Numbered from the stretch's first letter, positions 16,105-24,814 are shown. The stretch: 64,000 bases of DNA from Hominimerdicola alba (GCF_900112155.1 NZ_FOKQ01000004.1:135600-199599); one strand, 5' to 3'. A program made the numbers and translations. The notes: generated by a model not told the origin, from the sequence alone.

Positions 16105-17292
16105 TTACTCATGGCAGTTCTCATTTATATAGCTTACCATCTGAGCGGTTGTTTCTGTCCCGACATTGTAGATACTTTCACTTCCGAAACCATTCACCAC
16201 GCCGATATAGCCATCGCTGTAAACAGTATAGCCTACGCTTCCGCCATAGATAGGTGTATCGAGGAATATCTCACAAAGGGCTTCACCGTATGCTGTGTCG
16301 GTCTTTTCACCGTTGGATGACAGCAGCATCTCTTTCAGTGTGCTGTCATCATCGACGAAAGAACGCACTCCGTCACGCCTGATGATGGCTGTTCCGTCAA
16401 AGGTGTATATGTCAATGTTCAGTGCAAGCAGATGCTCCTCCAGTGTGTCAAAGCTGTGGTCCATATCCGCAAAGAGATAGTACCTTTCATCGCCGTTTAC
16501 ATCTATGAACCTTACCGCCACAATATAGTTTGGATCGGCAAATTGCAGGCTGTAAACCTCTGCTTGTGCCGAAGGACGGATATCCCCGAACATCGAGGGC
16601 ACTTCCACATTTTTCAGGAATTCATTGATGTAAGAAATGTTCGGGATATTGTTTCCGATCATTTGTTCCGGATCATATATCTCACCTTTGTTGCCACAGG
16701 CGAAATAATAGGTAGTGTCGTTCATCTCGAATGATCTGTATTCATCGGTTGCGGGTGCCAATACAGCCGCCTGACCATTGCCGTTCTTGGTCTCAAAACT
16801 GTCAGCAGTTCTGTCCGGTTTCCATTCGCTCCTGCCATCATCTCTTATCTCTGCTTCGTCTTCGTCAGCCACTCTGGCGGGGGTATCCAATGTACTGTCT
16901 GGGATATCCACCTTGCTTTCCAATGCTTCCGCAATGCTTTCAGACACCGAAACATTCTCCGCAACTGCTGCTTCAGCTGTGCTGTCAGTGACTTCTACCA
17001 CACTGTCTACCGAACTTGAAACATCGAGAGTATGCGTTTTTACAGCGTTATTACTGCGAATATATATACCTGCTCCGAACACCAGTGCAAGTGCGGCGGC
17101 AGCAGATAAGACATATCTGTAAACTCTGTTGTGCTTGACTGTGATAGTATCTGAAACATCATGGCTTTTCAGGTAATCTTCAGCCATCTCACTGTTTGCT
17201 GATAGCTGTGATGCCTTATCGATCACATATCTTACCAGCCTGTCATCGGGTTCAAGCTGATTTTCAATTCTTCTAAAATCGTTATCTTTCAT
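16105..17292 (-). CDS. Putative membrane-bound anti-sigma factor
   Basis: 395 residues. Residues 1-58 are cytoplasmic, one membrane helix lies at ~60-80 (YRYVLSAAAALALVFGAGIYI), and the remaining ~310 residues are outside, acidic and Ser/Asp/Val-rich, then more globular. It begins one base after the sigma-factor gene ends, with the ribosome binding site (GGAGGG) inside the end of that gene, so the two are translationally coupled. This topology and position match ECF anti-sigma factors, although no ZAS zinc motif (HxxxCxxC) is present. What it senses is unknown. Confidence 0.65.
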   Translation of the reverse strand: MKDNDFRRIENQLEPDDRLVRYVIDKASQLSANSEMAEDYLKSHDVSDTITVKHNRVYRYVLSAAAALALVFGAGIYIRSNNAVKTHTLDVSSSVDSVVEVTDSTAEAAVAENVSVSESIAEALESKVDIPDSTLDTPARVADEDEAEIRDDGRSEWKPDRTADSFETKNGNGQAAVLAPATDEYRSFEMNDTTYYFACGNKGEIYDPEQMIGNNIPNISYINEFLKNVEVPSMFGDIRPSAQAEVYSLQFADPNYIVAVRFIDVNGDERYYLFADMDHSFDTLEEHLLALNIDIYTFDGTAIIRRDGVRSFVDDDSTLKEMLLSSNGEKTDTAYGEALCEIFLDTPIYGGSVGYTVYSDGYIGVVNGFGSESIYNVGTETTAQMVSYINENCHE

Positions 17293-17293
17293 A

Positions 17294-17785
17294 TCATTCA
17301 CCCTCCGTTTTTGATCTAAGTATCTTTTTTGCCTTGCTCAGTCTCATGCTTGCCGTGTTAGCTCTGATACCAAGGATCGAAGCCGTTTCGTTGACTGAAA
17401 GCCCCAGAAAACAGTGGAGATACAAGGTCTCGCGCAAATGCTCGGGGAGTTCTCTTACCGCTTCAAATATCTCACTGTCATACTTGCTTTCAAAGTCAGC
17501 CAGCCTGCCCTCCGGTGGTTCAAAGTTCTTGTCGGTATTCCTGTTCCATTTTCCGAGATTGTACTGTCTGCATTTGTTTAGCGCAGTCCTGATGAGCCAC
17601 GCGCGTCTGGCTTTCTCATCATCGAATACGGGCTTCTTTAAATAGTACAGCAGAAAGACTTCCTGAAAAACATCGTCTGCTTCGTGCTTGTTTTTCAGCT
17701 GTGTCAATGCAATACCGTAGACCGTGCGTTTGTATTTCATTATTGTCTGTTCAAGTTCCTGAATGGCGGTTTCTTCAGTATGCAT
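17294..17785 (-). CDS. ECF-type RNA polymerase sigma factor
   Basis: 163 residues with region 2 (ALTQLKNKHEADDVFQEVFLLYY; ARRAWLIRTALNKCRQ) and region 4 (LPEHLRETLYLHCFLGLSVNETASILGIRANTASMRLSKAKKIL, a helix-turn-helix). ECF factors redirect RNA polymerase to stress or envelope genes and are usually held by a membrane anti-sigma factor, here the gene immediately downstream. A TCACCTCC-complement ribosome binding site precedes the ATG at 17785. I see no clear ECF-type promoter of its own upstream. Confidence 0.92.
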   Translation of the reverse strand: MHTEETAIQELEQTIMKYKRTVYGIALTQLKNKHEADDVFQEVFLLYYLKKPVFDDEKARRAWLIRTALNKCRQYNLGKWNRNTDKNFEPPEGRLADFESKYDSEIFEAVRELPEHLRETLYLHCFLGLSVNETASILGIRANTASMRLSKAKKILRSKTEGE

Positions 17786-17946
17786 ACTTTTTCACCTCCT
17801 GTATAATAATCACTCAAAATCTCCGATATCTCAATAGTGATCTCAAAAATCGGCAGAATATACTAAAAGTCCATTCATGATGTGTAAAAAATCACAATGA
17901 GAAGTTTACCTGTCAGTCAGTTTCTCCAATGGTTTAGCTAAAGGTC

Positions 17947-17975
17947 TTTACATTTGCTTAATATTGTGTTATAAT
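17947..17975 (+). promoter_or_regulatory. Promoter of the hybrid histidine kinase gene
   Basis: TTTACA, 17-base spacer, TATAAT, about 30 bases before the start codon. Confidence 0.7.
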
Positions 17976-18003
17976 AGTATAAATATTTTGGGGAGGTGTT
18001 TTT

Positions 18004-19212
18004 TTGCATACCGAGGAGGAATATCTTGCGGCGGTGAAAGAGGTCGCTGAGCTGAAAGGGGAACTATCGCGGGCGCGGAGAAACTATGAAGCGGTAACAT
18101 CTTTCATGTCCCGCACGAGCCATGAGATACGCACACCGATGAATTCCATAATAGGTCTTGCAAGACTTGGTGAGGAAGAATCCACAGGCAGGGCGGTTAA
18201 GGAATATTTCAAAAAGATAAGGGAATCAGCCGAATATCAGCTAGAGATACTAGGTGAAGTGCTGGATATGGCGAGGATCGAGAGCGGTCAGTTCAAACTT
18301 TATCCCGAGGCTTACTCCCTTGAAGCCCTTGCGGAGAACCTGACTTCCATAATGGCGCCGCAGGCTGAACAGAAGGGCATCGAATTTGCGGCTGAATTTC
18401 ACGATATATTCGCTGATACGCTGGTGCTTGATAAGCTGAGACTCAGGCAGATACTGCTGAATCTGCTTTCAAACGCGGTGAAGTTCACCCCCGAAAAGGG
18501 CAGGGTAGTGCTGACAGTGTCCCAGATGGCGGCGGGCAACGGCAAGGTGAGGACGGTGTTCACCGTGAAGGACAATGGCATCGGTATGTCAGAGGAGTTC
18601 ACGAAGAATATGTTCAAGCCCTTCACCCAGGAAAGGACCGCCGCAACAGCGGAGATACAGGGCTCGGGACTTGGTCTTTCCATAGTCAAGAATCTTGTGG
18701 ATATGATGGGTGGAGACATCCGCGTGAAATCCCAGGTAGGCGTGGGCACTGAGTTTGTAGTTGAGATCGACTGTGAGCCTGCATCGGGCGGCAAAGCTAA
18801 CGAGAACAACTCCGAAATTAGCTATGATTTCAGTGGAAAACGTGCACTTGTGGTGGACGATCATTCCATAAACCGCATACTGGAAGTCAAGCTGCTGAAG
18901 CGTGTGGGCTTTGAAACGGACTCTGCCGCCAACGGCTATGAGTGCCTGAAAAAGTTCATGGCATCGGGCATCGGATATTACGATGTGATACTTATGGACG
19001 TAAAAATGCCTGTGATGGACGGCCTTGAAGCCGCAGGCAAAATACGCGCCCTTGAACGCAGCGACAGTTCCACAGTAAAGATGATAGCAATGAGTGCAAA
19101 TTCTTATCCCGAGGATATGGAGCGTTCAAAAGAGGCGGGCATGGACAGGCATATCGCGAAGCCGGTCATTCCGACAGTGCTTTATACGGAGCTGGCAAAG
19201 CTGCTGAAATAA
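18004..19212 (+). CDS. Soluble hybrid histidine kinase / response regulator
   Basis: 402 residues. A short coiled coil (1-30) leads into the HisKA dimerisation helix with the phospho-acceptor in SRTSHEIRTPMNS, then the ATPase (N box LLNLLSNAVKFT, G1 VKDNGIGM, G2 GSGLGLSI) and a C-terminal receiver domain (~280-402) with the phospho-Asp in VILMDVKMPVMDG and the conserved Lys in HIAKPV. There is no membrane helix and no sensor domain, so the input must come through a partner. The start is TTG at 18004, supported by GGGAGGT 6-7 bases upstream; the next in-frame ATG would remove the coiled coil. It is divergent from the ECF/anti-sigma pair. Confidence 0.9.
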   Translation: MHTEEEYLAAVKEVAELKGELSRARRNYEAVTSFMSRTSHEIRTPMNSIIGLARLGEEESTGRAVKEYFKKIRESAEYQLEILGEVLDMARIESGQFKLYPEAYSLEALAENLTSIMAPQAEQKGIEFAAEFHDIFADTLVLDKLRLRQILLNLLSNAVKFTPEKGRVVLTVSQMAAGNGKVRTVFTVKDNGIGMSEEFTKNMFKPFTQERTAATAEIQGSGLGLSIVKNLVDMMGGDIRVKSQVGVGTEFVVEIDCEPASGGKANENNSEISYDFSGKRALVVDDHSINRILEVKLLKRVGFETDSAANGYECLKKFMASGIGYYDVILMDVKMPVMDGLEAAGKIRALERSDSSTVKMIAMSANSYPEDMERSKEAGMDRHIAKPVIPTVLYTELAKLLK

Positions 19213-19256
19213 TGGGCGGAAACAAAAAGCGTAACAAACTTCCCGCACTGACAAAA

Positions 19257-19332
19257 GGCGCGGCAATAATTATACACAGATATAAAGAGCGTATGCAATT
19301 GGTTTTGCATACGCTCTGATTTTGTTGTTGCC
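19257..19332. repeat. Partial copy of a structured repeat, hairpin-forming
   Basis: It starts GGCGCGGCAAT, contains AAAGAGCGT at offset 27, a 13-bp perfect stem (AGAGCGTATGCAA/TTGCATACGCTCT, 19286-19317) and then TTTTGTTGTT. The unit at 52444-52524 has the same start, the same offset and the same tail, but its stem is GAGCGTGGAC-type, so stem bases differ while pairing is kept. It may also serve as the terminator of the histidine kinase gene. Confidence 0.6.
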
Positions 19333-19460
19333 ACCACTTTTGTGTCTTGACTGTAAGGCATCTCCTATAACAGCAAGCCTTGCTGACGGTGGCTTCCGTA
19401 TTCCATTTGCAAAAAATTTTCAAACACATCACCAACTTCCCCTGAAACCCGATATCCCCC

Positions 19461-19493
19461 ATGCGTATCCCCTCCCGATACGCATATTTTTTT
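19461..19493 (+). terminator. Intrinsic terminator
   Basis: A 9-bp stem ATGCGTATC/GATACGCAT followed by ATTTTTTTA. It lies 250 bases after the kinase gene and could end that transcript or a small RNA from 19333 onwards; I see no gene in between. Confidence 0.7.
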
Positions 19494-19504
19494 ACCTCAA
19501 AAAT

Positions 19505-19700
19505 ATTTTTCTCCAAAAGTGTAACCTCGCTCAGACTTCACCCGTCTTATTAACAGAGAGACATAGATCCGATCGGTAAAAACAATGTTAGAACAATGGA
19601 TAGTAATAAATAGAGAGGTCGGTGCGCCGAAAAAAATTTTTTCAAAAAAGTGTAACCCTGCTAAAACTTCACCCGTCTTATTTACAGAAAGACGTAGACA
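19505..19700 (+). promoter_or_regulatory. Two tandem ECF-type promoters on a direct repeat
   Basis: Two ~65-base direct repeats (about 80% alike by eye, 131 bases apart) each contain TGTAACC, exactly 16 bases, and CGTCTT: 19520-19548 and 19651-19679. This is the TGAAAC-N16-CGTC pattern of Firmicute ECF sigma promoters. They face the ECF sigma gene at 19893, which suggests positive autoregulation from two start sites. Confidence 0.7.
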
Positions 19701-19759
19701 AACACATCCGGAAATGCTAAAATGGAGATGACAGGGATCATAAGAAAAGAGAGGTCAGT

Positions 19760-19906
19760 ATGGATATCACGATAGATGAGATGTTCAGACGTTTGCTCAT
19801 ACAGATGCAGAAAGATACTGCACTGTCAGAGAAAGAGAAAGAAATATTAATGAAAAAACTGGAAACAAAGATCAATGAGGAGGAAAACACGGATGAAAAA
19901 GAATGA
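19760..19906 (+). CDS. Small acidic/basic helical protein, 48 residues
   Basis: ATG at 19760 with GAGAGGT upstream; reads MDITIDEMFRRLLIQMQKDT and continues highly charged to KLETKINEEENTDEKE. It overlaps the ECF sigma gene by 14 bases, and the end of this frame contains the sigma gene's ribosome binding site (GAGGAGG). It lies directly behind the two ECF promoters. The predicted helix has an acidic/amphipathic pattern, so it could bind the sigma factor or couple its translation. I do not recognise a family. Confidence 0.6.
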   Translation: MDITIDEMFRRLLIQMQKDTALSEKEKEILMKKLETKINEEENTDEKE

Positions 19907-21578
19907 GCTTATCGAGATGGTCGAACAGGTAAAGGCAGGAAATAAAAATGCTTTCAAGGCTCTTTATGAAGAATACTACGACAGACTTTACTTCTTTGTG
20001 CTGAAAAATGTTGACAGCAAGGAAGCGGCTGAGGATATAACACAGGATACTTTCTTAAAATCTATGGAGAAGATCGATTCTCTGGAAAAGCCCGAAAATT
20101 ACGTATCGTGGCTTCACAGCATCGCATACAACAGATGTACGGATATGTTCCGCAGCAGAAAGAGCGATGTATATTTTGATACAGATGAGGAATTTGAAGC
20201 CGCTATGGAAAGCCACAGCCTGAACGAACCCGTAATGGTTCCCGAGGACTATGCCACCGACAAGGACAGAGCCAGGCAGCTGAAATCCATGATAGACAGC
20301 CTGAAGCCCGATATGAAATCGGCACTGATACTGTACTATTATAATGATATGAGCCTTGCTGATGTGGCTAAGACCATGGGTATCCCCGAGAATACTGCAA
20401 AGCAAAAGATCTTCCGTGCACGCAAGAAGCTGAAAAGCAAGATCGAGGAAATGGCTGGCAAGGGCATCGTACTCTCGGCTGTGCCCATGAACCAGCTGCT
20501 GCGCGGAACAGTATCACCTAAGAAAGCGGCAGCTATGGTGACAAGATCAGGCGCTTCATTAAGCAGTATCCCGCTGGTCGGCAAGATTGCAGGCATATCC
20601 GCGGCGGCTGTTATAGCTGTGGGCGTTCCAGTTAGCCTTAGCCGCATGGACAAAAATGCAGATATCGCAGGCAACGTAAGGGTTCATGATTCCAGCGCTG
20701 TTTCGGCTGAAGCAGATGATTCAAGCACTGTTGATACACTTGCTTCAGAGCTGATAGAAGTTTCTCTCTCCGATGCATCTTCCGCTGAGGATACCGCAAG
20801 CCGTCCCGAAAACAGCAAGGCAGATGATACATCGTCCAAACCCGCCGAGAACTACGCAGAACCTGCACCGGCTTCCAATGGGATCGATGTAACCGCGGCA
20901 GTGAACACCTCCGCACCTGTGGAGACTGCTCCCGAAACTACTGAAGTTCCCGAAGAAAAGAAAGAAACTCAGCCCGTGGAGATGACTCCCCAAAAGCTTC
21001 TCAGCATGACAAATTCTCAGCTGAGAGAGCTTTCAAACAATGATTTTGAAGTGGTACTTGAACCCTATTCCTACACACTTGTGAACGGTATAAGATGTAA
21101 AGCTTTCCCCAACTACGTATACATCGTTGACGGCAGAAGCGAAGACGGTCAGCCCAGCGGACCTCTTGATACATACGATCGCTGGCACGGAGATCAGAAG
21201 ATAGTGCTCGACGGTGAGGAGATCCGCGAACTGATAGTACAGGGTAACGAACCTCTCGGCGAGGGTATCAGCGTTGGCATGACATACAGCCAGATAAAAG
21301 ATGCCAACGGCAGTCTGCATTTTTATAACGACGGCTTCGCTTATCCCTGGATAAACTACAGAGTATGGCAGCTGCACTTTGCATTAACAGATGAAGAAAA
21401 GGCTCTCATCGATCAGAAGTTAGATGAGATAGAGCTTGAAAACGAGGGTACCACCGATATCCCCATGATAGACCTTACTGAACTCGGTATCGACCCTGTT
21501 TGCGACTACGCACATATATATAACACATACAATGGCGTAAAAATAAGTTCTGCCGGACTTATTTTTGTAGACTATTAA
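19893..21578 (+). CDS. ECF sigma factor fused to a transmembrane and extracellular domain
   Basis: 561 residues. Residues ~10-85 are sigma region 2 (YDRLYFFVLKNVDSKEAAEDI) and ~128-182 region 4 (LKPDMKSALILYYYNDMSLADVAKTMGIPENTAKQKIFRARKKLKSKI). A linker, one membrane helix (~229-249, GKIAGISAAAVIAVGVPVSL), a Ser/Thr/Glu-rich spacer and a globular domain (~365-561) follow. The DNA-binding part is therefore tethered to the membrane in the same chain that senses outside. The start at 19893 has GGAGG 9 bases upstream. Promoters at 19505-19700 fit autoregulation. Release could need proteolysis, but no cleavage motif is evident. Confidence 0.85.
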   Translation: MKKNELIEMVEQVKAGNKNAFKALYEEYYDRLYFFVLKNVDSKEAAEDITQDTFLKSMEKIDSLEKPENYVSWLHSIAYNRCTDMFRSRKSDVYFDTDEEFEAAMESHSLNEPVMVPEDYATDKDRARQLKSMIDSLKPDMKSALILYYYNDMSLADVAKTMGIPENTAKQKIFRARKKLKSKIEEMAGKGIVLSAVPMNQLLRGTVSPKKAAAMVTRSGASLSSIPLVGKIAGISAAAVIAVGVPVSLSRMDKNADIAGNVRVHDSSAVSAEADDSSTVDTLASELIEVSLSDASSAEDTASRPENSKADDTSSKPAENYAEPAPASNGIDVTAAVNTSAPVETAPETTEVPEEKKETQPVEMTPQKLLSMTNSQLRELSNNDFEVVLEPYSYTLVNGIRCKAFPNYVYIVDGRSEDGQPSGPLDTYDRWHGDQKIVLDGEEIRELIVQGNEPLGEGISVGMTYSQIKDANGSLHFYNDGFAYPWINYRVWQLHFALTDEEKALIDQKLDEIELENEGTTDIPMIDLTELGIDPVCDYAHIYNTYNGVKISSAGLIFVDY

Positions 21579-21597
21579 ACCTGAAACACAAGCATTT

Positions 21598-21642
21598 GCC
21601 ATAGTATCCCAGTTTTGCATTCGGAGATACTATGGCTTTTCT
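21598..21642 (+). terminator. Terminator of the membrane sigma factor gene
   Basis: An 11-bp stem GCCATAGTATC/GATACTATGGC followed by TTTTCT. Confidence 0.8.
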
Positions 21643-21643
21643 G

Positions 21644-21672
21644 TTGACAACAATGCCGACCGGTAGTATAAT
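21644..21672 (+). promoter_or_regulatory. Promoter of the GNAT gene at 21709
   Basis: Consensus TTGACA, 17-base spacer, TATAAT, beginning two bases after the preceding terminator. Confidence 0.85.
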
Positions 21673-21708
21673 ATTTACTATGACAAATAAATTTACGGAG
21701 ACTGCACC

Positions 21709-22194
21709 ATGGAAGATATCAGACTAATCTTAGCAAAACCGGGCGATGAAAAGACGATACACGCGTTGAAGTATTCTTCTTTTCTGCCGCTGTATGAGCG
21801 TTATAAAGACGATGAAACAAGCCCTGCAAAAGAGCCCATCGAAAAAGTCATCGCCAATCTTAAAAGCGAAGACACGGATTATTATATCATAAATGCGGGC
21901 TCAAAGCCTGTGGGTGGAGTTAGGGTAGTCGATGACGGTATTGAAGATGGCAGGCACGTTTACCGTATAAGTCCACTGTTCATCATTCCCGAATACCAGA
22001 ACAAAGGGATAGGTCAGAGGGTCATAAAAATGCTCTTTGATATGTACGAAAATGCCGATATTTGGAGACTTTCCACCATCAAGCAGGAAGCGGGCAATTG
22101 TCACCTGTATGAAAAATGCGGATTTAAGTTGGTCGGCAATGAAATGCCAATCAACGATAGAATGACCATCGTGTTTTACGAAATAATAAAATAG
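21709..22194 (+). CDS. GNAT-family N-acetyltransferase
   Basis: 161 residues. The acetyl-CoA binding motif A is IPEYQNKGIGQRVIKMLFDMY (R/Q-x-x-G-x-G/A type), followed by the motif B region LYEKCGFKLVGNE near the C-terminus. GNAT enzymes move an acetyl group from CoA to an amine; the substrate cannot be told. GGAG precedes the ATG. The gene stands alone between its own promoter and terminator. Confidence 0.85.
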   Translation: MEDIRLILAKPGDEKTIHALKYSSFLPLYERYKDDETSPAKEPIEKVIANLKSEDTDYYIINAGSKPVGGVRVVDDGIEDGRHVYRISPLFIIPEYQNKGIGQRVIKMLFDMYENADIWRLSTIKQEAGNCHLYEKCGFKLVGNEMPINDRMTIVFYEIIK

Positions 22195-22232
22195 ATATCT
22201 GTCCTTTCAGTTATCATGACAGGAAAATCATG

Positions 22233-22272
22233 CCCCGAAGTTCTTTATAATGCTTCGGGGTAAAGCTTTTTT
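22233..22272 (+). terminator. Terminator of the GNAT gene
   Basis: Stem CCCCGAAG/CTTCGGGG followed by TAAAGCTTTTTTATT. A near-copy of this terminator is at 42592-42630. Confidence 0.75.
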
Positions 22273-22339
22273 ATTGGTATTTATCCTGCGTGAGAAACCT
22301 CTGCAAATTGTAAACTTTTTATTTCATTGTAATAAGTGT

Positions 22340-22368
22340 TTGCATTCAGCGTAAAAATGTGTTATAAT
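22340..22368 (+). promoter_or_regulatory. Promoter of ddl-murI-DUF1934-argS
   Basis: TTGCAT, 17-base spacer, TATAAT, about 40 bases before the ddl start. Confidence 0.7.
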
Positions 22369-22408
22369 ATTAAATTGACGTAGTATGTACACGAAAGGAC
22401 GTATTATT

Positions 22409-23494
22409 ATGGCAAAGCTTAAAGTTGCTGTCATTTTCGGCGGCAAATCCAATGAACATGATGTATCGGTAGTCTCAGCGGCTCACGTTATACGCAGTAT
22501 CAGCGCAAATTCCGACCGCTATGAGATAATCTGCATAGGTATAACCAAAAAGGGTCACTGGGTAAGATTCATGGGAAGCGTGGAGGATATCGAGAACGGC
22601 AGCTGGGCTGAGAATCCCGACAACGCTGCCTGCATATTCAGCCCCGACCCCGTACACCGCGGCTTTATACAGCTGGAAGATGACGGCAGCTACACCAATA
22701 TAAAGGTTGACGTTGTATTCCCCGTACTGCACGGCAAAAACGGAGAGGACGGTACTATACAGGGCATATTCCAGATGGCTGAGATACCCTTTGTGGGCTG
22801 TGATCTTCTGTCTTCTGCCTGCTGCATGGACAAGGATGTTACACATACCATACTTGAAGCTCACGGCATACGCACCGCTAAGTGGATAAGCATGATATAC
22901 CGCGATATGAAGCAGCTTGATGAAAAGTGCGCACAGATGGAGAAGGAGCTTGGCTATCCCATGTACGTTAAGCCAGCTAACTGCGGTTCTTCCGTGGGTA
23001 TCTCAAAGGCTCACAACTACGATGAGCTGAAAGCAGGCATCAAGGCGGCGTTCTCTCATGACCAGAAAGTTGTGGTTGAGCAGGGCATCGTAGGCATCGA
23101 ACTTGAATGTGCAGTTATGGGCAACGATGAGCCTTTCGCTTCAACAGTTGGCGAGATATCCCCTGCTAACGAATTCTATGATTATGACGCAAAGTACAAT
23201 GACGAGGGTTCACTGACCTACATACCCGCAAGGATTGACGCTGATAAGATCGAGGCTATCAGAGAGACAGCTGTTAAGGCTTACAAGGCTATGGGCTGTG
23301 CAGGTCTTTCAAGATGTGATTTCTTCCTTTCCGACAAGGGCGAAATAATCCTCAACGAGATAAACACTCTGCCGGGTCATACCAAGATCAGTATGTTCCC
23401 CATGCTGATGGAACACGCTGGCATAAGCTATCCCGAGCAGGAAGACAGGCTGATAAAGCTTGCCCTCGACAGATCGGAAGTGGATTATGAATAA
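22409..23494 (+). CDS. ddl: D-alanine--D-alanine ligase
   Basis: 361 residues, ATP-grasp fold. It joins two D-alanines for peptidoglycan precursors. Motifs: VAVIFGGKSNEHDVSVVSA at the start, VVFPVLHGKNGEDGTIQG, VKPANCGSSVGISKA and the metal/ATP site FFLSDKGEIILNEINTLPGHT. The start at 22409 has AAAGGA upstream; the earlier ATG at 22385 has none. It overlaps murI by 8 bases. With murI (D-glutamate supply) it forms a peptidoglycan precursor block. Confidence 0.97.
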   Translation: MAKLKVAVIFGGKSNEHDVSVVSAAHVIRSISANSDRYEIICIGITKKGHWVRFMGSVEDIENGSWAENPDNAACIFSPDPVHRGFIQLEDDGSYTNIKVDVVFPVLHGKNGEDGTIQGIFQMAEIPFVGCDLLSSACCMDKDVTHTILEAHGIRTAKWISMIYRDMKQLDEKCAQMEKELGYPMYVKPANCGSSVGISKAHNYDELKAGIKAAFSHDQKVVVEQGIVGIELECAVMGNDEPFASTVGEISPANEFYDYDAKYNDEGSLTYIPARIDADKIEAIRETAVKAYKAMGCAGLSRCDFFLSDKGEIILNEINTLPGHTKISMFPMLMEHAGISYPEQEDRLIKLALDRSEVDYE

Positions 23495-24308
23495 TTCACC
23501 TATTGGTGTATTCGATTCAGGCGTGGGCGGACTTACCTGCGTTAAGGAGCTCACAAAGCTCCTGCCCCATGAGGATATAGTATATCTTGGCGATACCGCG
23601 AGAGTCCCCTACGGTACGCGAAGCAAGGAAACGATAGCTGAATACACCGCACAGGATATGGAATTTCTGAGGGGACATAACGTAAAGATGATACTTGTTG
23701 CCTGCGGCACAGCATCTTCTGTTATAATGTCCAGCCCCGAATTCAGCGGAAACACCGAACCCAGCTACAGCGGAGTTGTAATGCCCGCCGCCCATGCTGC
23801 CTGCGCATCTACCAAAAACGGCAGGATAGGCGTTATCGCTACAGGTGCTACTATCAGGAGCGGAAGCTACGGCAAGGTGATCAGAAGCATTGACCCGAGC
23901 GCTAAGGTAATAGGCAAGGCTTGCCCCATGTTCGTGCCGCTGGTGGAAAACGGCTATATCAGCAAGGACTGTGCGCCTACCAGATATTTCGCAGAGGAAT
24001 ACCTTGAATGTATGAAGCGCGAACAGGTGGATACACTGATACTGGGCTGTACACATTATCCACTGCTGGCTGACCTTATCTCGGACATCATGGGTGACGG
24101 CGTTAAGCTGATATCAGCAGGTGCCGAGCTTGCAAGGTTCGCAGTCAAGACCCTCACATACAGCGATGAGCTTGCAGACCGTGAGGAGCAGGGTAGTCAG
24201 AAGCTTTACTGCACCGACAGCCCCGAACTTTTCTCGGAAAACGTGGAAAGATTTCTGGGAGAGAGCTTTACGGGCACGGTGGAGAAATGTGTGCTGACAG
24301 CCCACTGA
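23487..24308 (+). CDS. murI: Glutamate racemase
   Basis: 273 residues. It makes D-glutamate for peptidoglycan. The two catalytic cysteines are in LVACGTASS and LILGCTHYPLL, and the start IGVFDSGVGGLTCVKEL is typical of the family. The ATG at 23487 lies inside the last codons of ddl (ATGAATAA overlap), indicating translational coupling. Confidence 0.97.
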   Translation: MNNSPIGVFDSGVGGLTCVKELTKLLPHEDIVYLGDTARVPYGTRSKETIAEYTAQDMEFLRGHNVKMILVACGTASSVIMSSPEFSGNTEPSYSGVVMPAAHAACASTKNGRIGVIATGATIRSGSYGKVIRSIDPSAKVIGKACPMFVPLVENGYISKDCAPTRYFAEEYLECMKREQVDTLILGCTHYPLLADLISDIMGDGVKLISAGAELARFAVKTLTYSDELADREEQGSQKLYCTDSPELFSENVERFLGESFTGTVEKCVLTAH

Positions 24309-24353
24309 TGCATTTGGCAGGATAAGTAAAATAAGCTGACCGATGTTAGGAGA

Positions 24354-24800
24354 ATGAGCTTGGATAAAAAAGAAGTTGATATCATACTCATCAGCCGTCA
24401 GTACGAGGACTTTGACGATGACCCCGTGAACTACGAGCAGACAGAAGTGCTCTCGGTGGGAACATACGAAAAGACCGCAAACGGCTATCTGATAGAGTAT
24501 GAAGAGAGCGAAGCTACGGGCTTCGAGGGCTGTATCACGAAGATAGAGAGCTTCGGCAAGAAAAAAGTGGTGATGTCCAGGCGGGGAAATGTATCCTCTG
24601 AACTGGTGATAGAACCCGGCGAGAAGCATCACTGTGTCTACGGTACGCTTTACGGCAATTTTGAAGTGGGCGTTGAGGCACGTAAGATTACCGATAAGCT
24701 CACAGATGAGGGAGGCAGGCTGTCTTTCTCGTATGTGGTAGATGTCAATTCGGGACTGATAGGCACCTTTGATATAGATATTCAACTTAAACTGAGATAA
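24354..24800 (+). CDS. DUF1934 (YwiB-like) beta-barrel protein
   Basis: 148 residues, mostly beta strands, with the family features VDIILISRQ, GYLIEYEESEATGFEGCITKI and a C-terminal FDIDIQLKLR. Bacillus ywiB has the same position next to argS, which supports the assignment; the fold is lipocalin-like and the function unknown. The ATG at 24354 is only one base from AGGAG; a TTG two codons later (24360) has better spacing and may be the true start. Confidence 0.8.
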   Translation: MSLDKKEVDIILISRQYEDFDDDPVNYEQTEVLSVGTYEKTANGYLIEYEESEATGFEGCITKIESFGKKKVVMSRRGNVSSELVIEPGEKHHCVYGTLYGNFEVGVEARKITDKLTDEGGRLSFSYVVDVNSGLIGTFDIDIQLKLR

Positions 24801-24814
24801 ACGGAGGAAGTAAG

